This document shows, one piece after another, positions 11,112 through 11,433 of a DNA stretch of 11,433 bases; the first letter of the stretch is position 1, and every line of letters starts with the position of its first letter. The translations under genes and the position numbers were made by a program. The stretch is from Methanobacteriota archaeon (GTDB taxonomy: Archaea > Thermoplasmatota > Thermoplasmata > RBG-16-68-12), in the NCBI GenBank assembly GCA_005878995.1, contig VBME01000191.1, positions 1 through 11,433 of the forward strand, written 5' to 3'. The notes beneath the pieces were generated by a model, which did no database searches, was not told the DNA's origin, and saw only the letters and a program-made list of their open reading frames with translations.

Positions 11112-11433
11112 ATCTCGCGCGCTCGCATCGAGGCCGAACGTCGATGGGGCCGGCGCTTCTTCGCGGTGGTCTTCGGGATCTGGATCACGACCGTCCTGGC
11201 GTTCGGCGCGATCGCGGTGAACTGGTACCTGCACGTCAGCCTCGCGCAGTTCGTCTTGATGGTCCTGTTCCTGTTCAGTTTCGCCTTCGTCTTCTCGAAG
11301 CGGCTCCTGTCATTGTTCCTGCCGCCATATCAGCTGCCGGTTCTGGATCGCCTCGCGCACCAGCCGAAAGTCGCGGTCCTCTACGCCACGATGAACGACG
11401 TGGTGCCGGCCTGCGTCCGCGCGATCCGCCAGG
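11112..11433 (+). CDS. Membrane glycosyltransferase, family 2-like (partial, 3' end missing)
   Basis: The frame is open from ATC 11112 to the window edge, 107 codons. From the proposed start it reads SRARIEAERRWGRRFF, a basic cytoplasmic start, then two membrane helices (about 17-41, AVVFGIWITTVLAFGAIAV; about 46-64, LAQFVLMVLFLFSFAFVF). After KRLLSLFLPPYQLPVLDRL comes PKVAVLYATMNDVVPACV, the first strand and nucleotide-sugar loop of a GT-A glycosyltransferase. This matches cellulose-synthase-like GT2 enzymes with N-terminal helices that make or export surface polysaccharides. The catalytic D and QxxRW motifs would be outside the window. The first canonical in-frame start, GTG 11166, lies inside the first helix. 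An in-frame stop (TAG) lies just upstream of the Shine-Dalgarno. Confidence 0.72.
   Translation, partial: MSRARIEAERRWGRRFFAVVFGIWITTVLAFGAIAVNWYLHVSLAQFVLMVLFLFSFAFVFSKRLLSLFLPPYQLPVLDRLAHQPKVAVLYATMNDVVPACVRAIRQ

Noticed and set aside
1..11433. Search for tRNA, rRNA, CRISPR repeats, transposases and integrases
   Set aside because: No T-arm-like motif with matching acceptor stem, no evenly spaced repeat array, and no DDE, HUH or tyrosine/serine recombinase motif was seen by eye on either strand.

Overview
The window looks like a piece of an uncultured, high-GC archaeal chromosome. Starts are preceded by TATA-type boxes roughly 25-40 bases upstream, several messages appear leaderless or nearly so, surface proteins end in a single C-terminal membrane anchor, and the gene mix (VapBC and RelE pairs, NosD-type beta-helix with a PKD domain, zinc-ribbon tail, retropepsin-like protease) is archaeal. 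My best guess is a Thermoplasmata-like euryarchaeote, but this is inference from gene content, with no marker gene present.

Bases 1-4100 form a toxin-antitoxin island with three pairs and one unpaired antitoxin, on both strands. In order they are: VapB/VapC-like pair 1 (+), an SRPBCC-family protein (-), VapB/VapC-like pair 2 (-), an orphan antitoxin (-), a two-pass surface protein (+), and a RelE-type toxin with its small antitoxin (-). A further orphan antitoxin lies at 8129-8362. Most of these loci carry a short palindrome between or over the TATA box and the antitoxin start, as expected of self-repressing operons.

Bases 4117-4492 hold no gene I can support. Bases 4493-6706 (-) encode a large secreted, membrane-anchored protein: signal peptide, beta-propeller-like region, Ig-like region, PsbP/DcrB-like domain, proline linker, one membrane helix. 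Bases 6860-8008 carry a retropepsin-like protease and a four-to-five-helix membrane protein. After the second orphan antitoxin and a small ferredoxin-fold-like protein (8474-8791, -) comes a second large surface protein (8948-10984, +): NosD-type beta-helix, PKD domain, PsbP/DcrB-like domain, membrane helix, cytoplasmic zinc ribbon. The two large proteins share the same juxtamembrane domain under unrelated outer parts, which is the most interesting protein-level observation here. The window ends inside a membrane glycosyltransferase (11112 onward).

Three genes (VapC-like toxin 1, RelE-like toxin, glycosyltransferase) lack a good ATG/GTG/TTG at the place where homology and ribosome-binding sites put the start. 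Each has ATT or ATC there instead, which may mean rare-start translation control in this lineage. No rRNA, tRNA, CRISPR array, transposase or integrase was seen.
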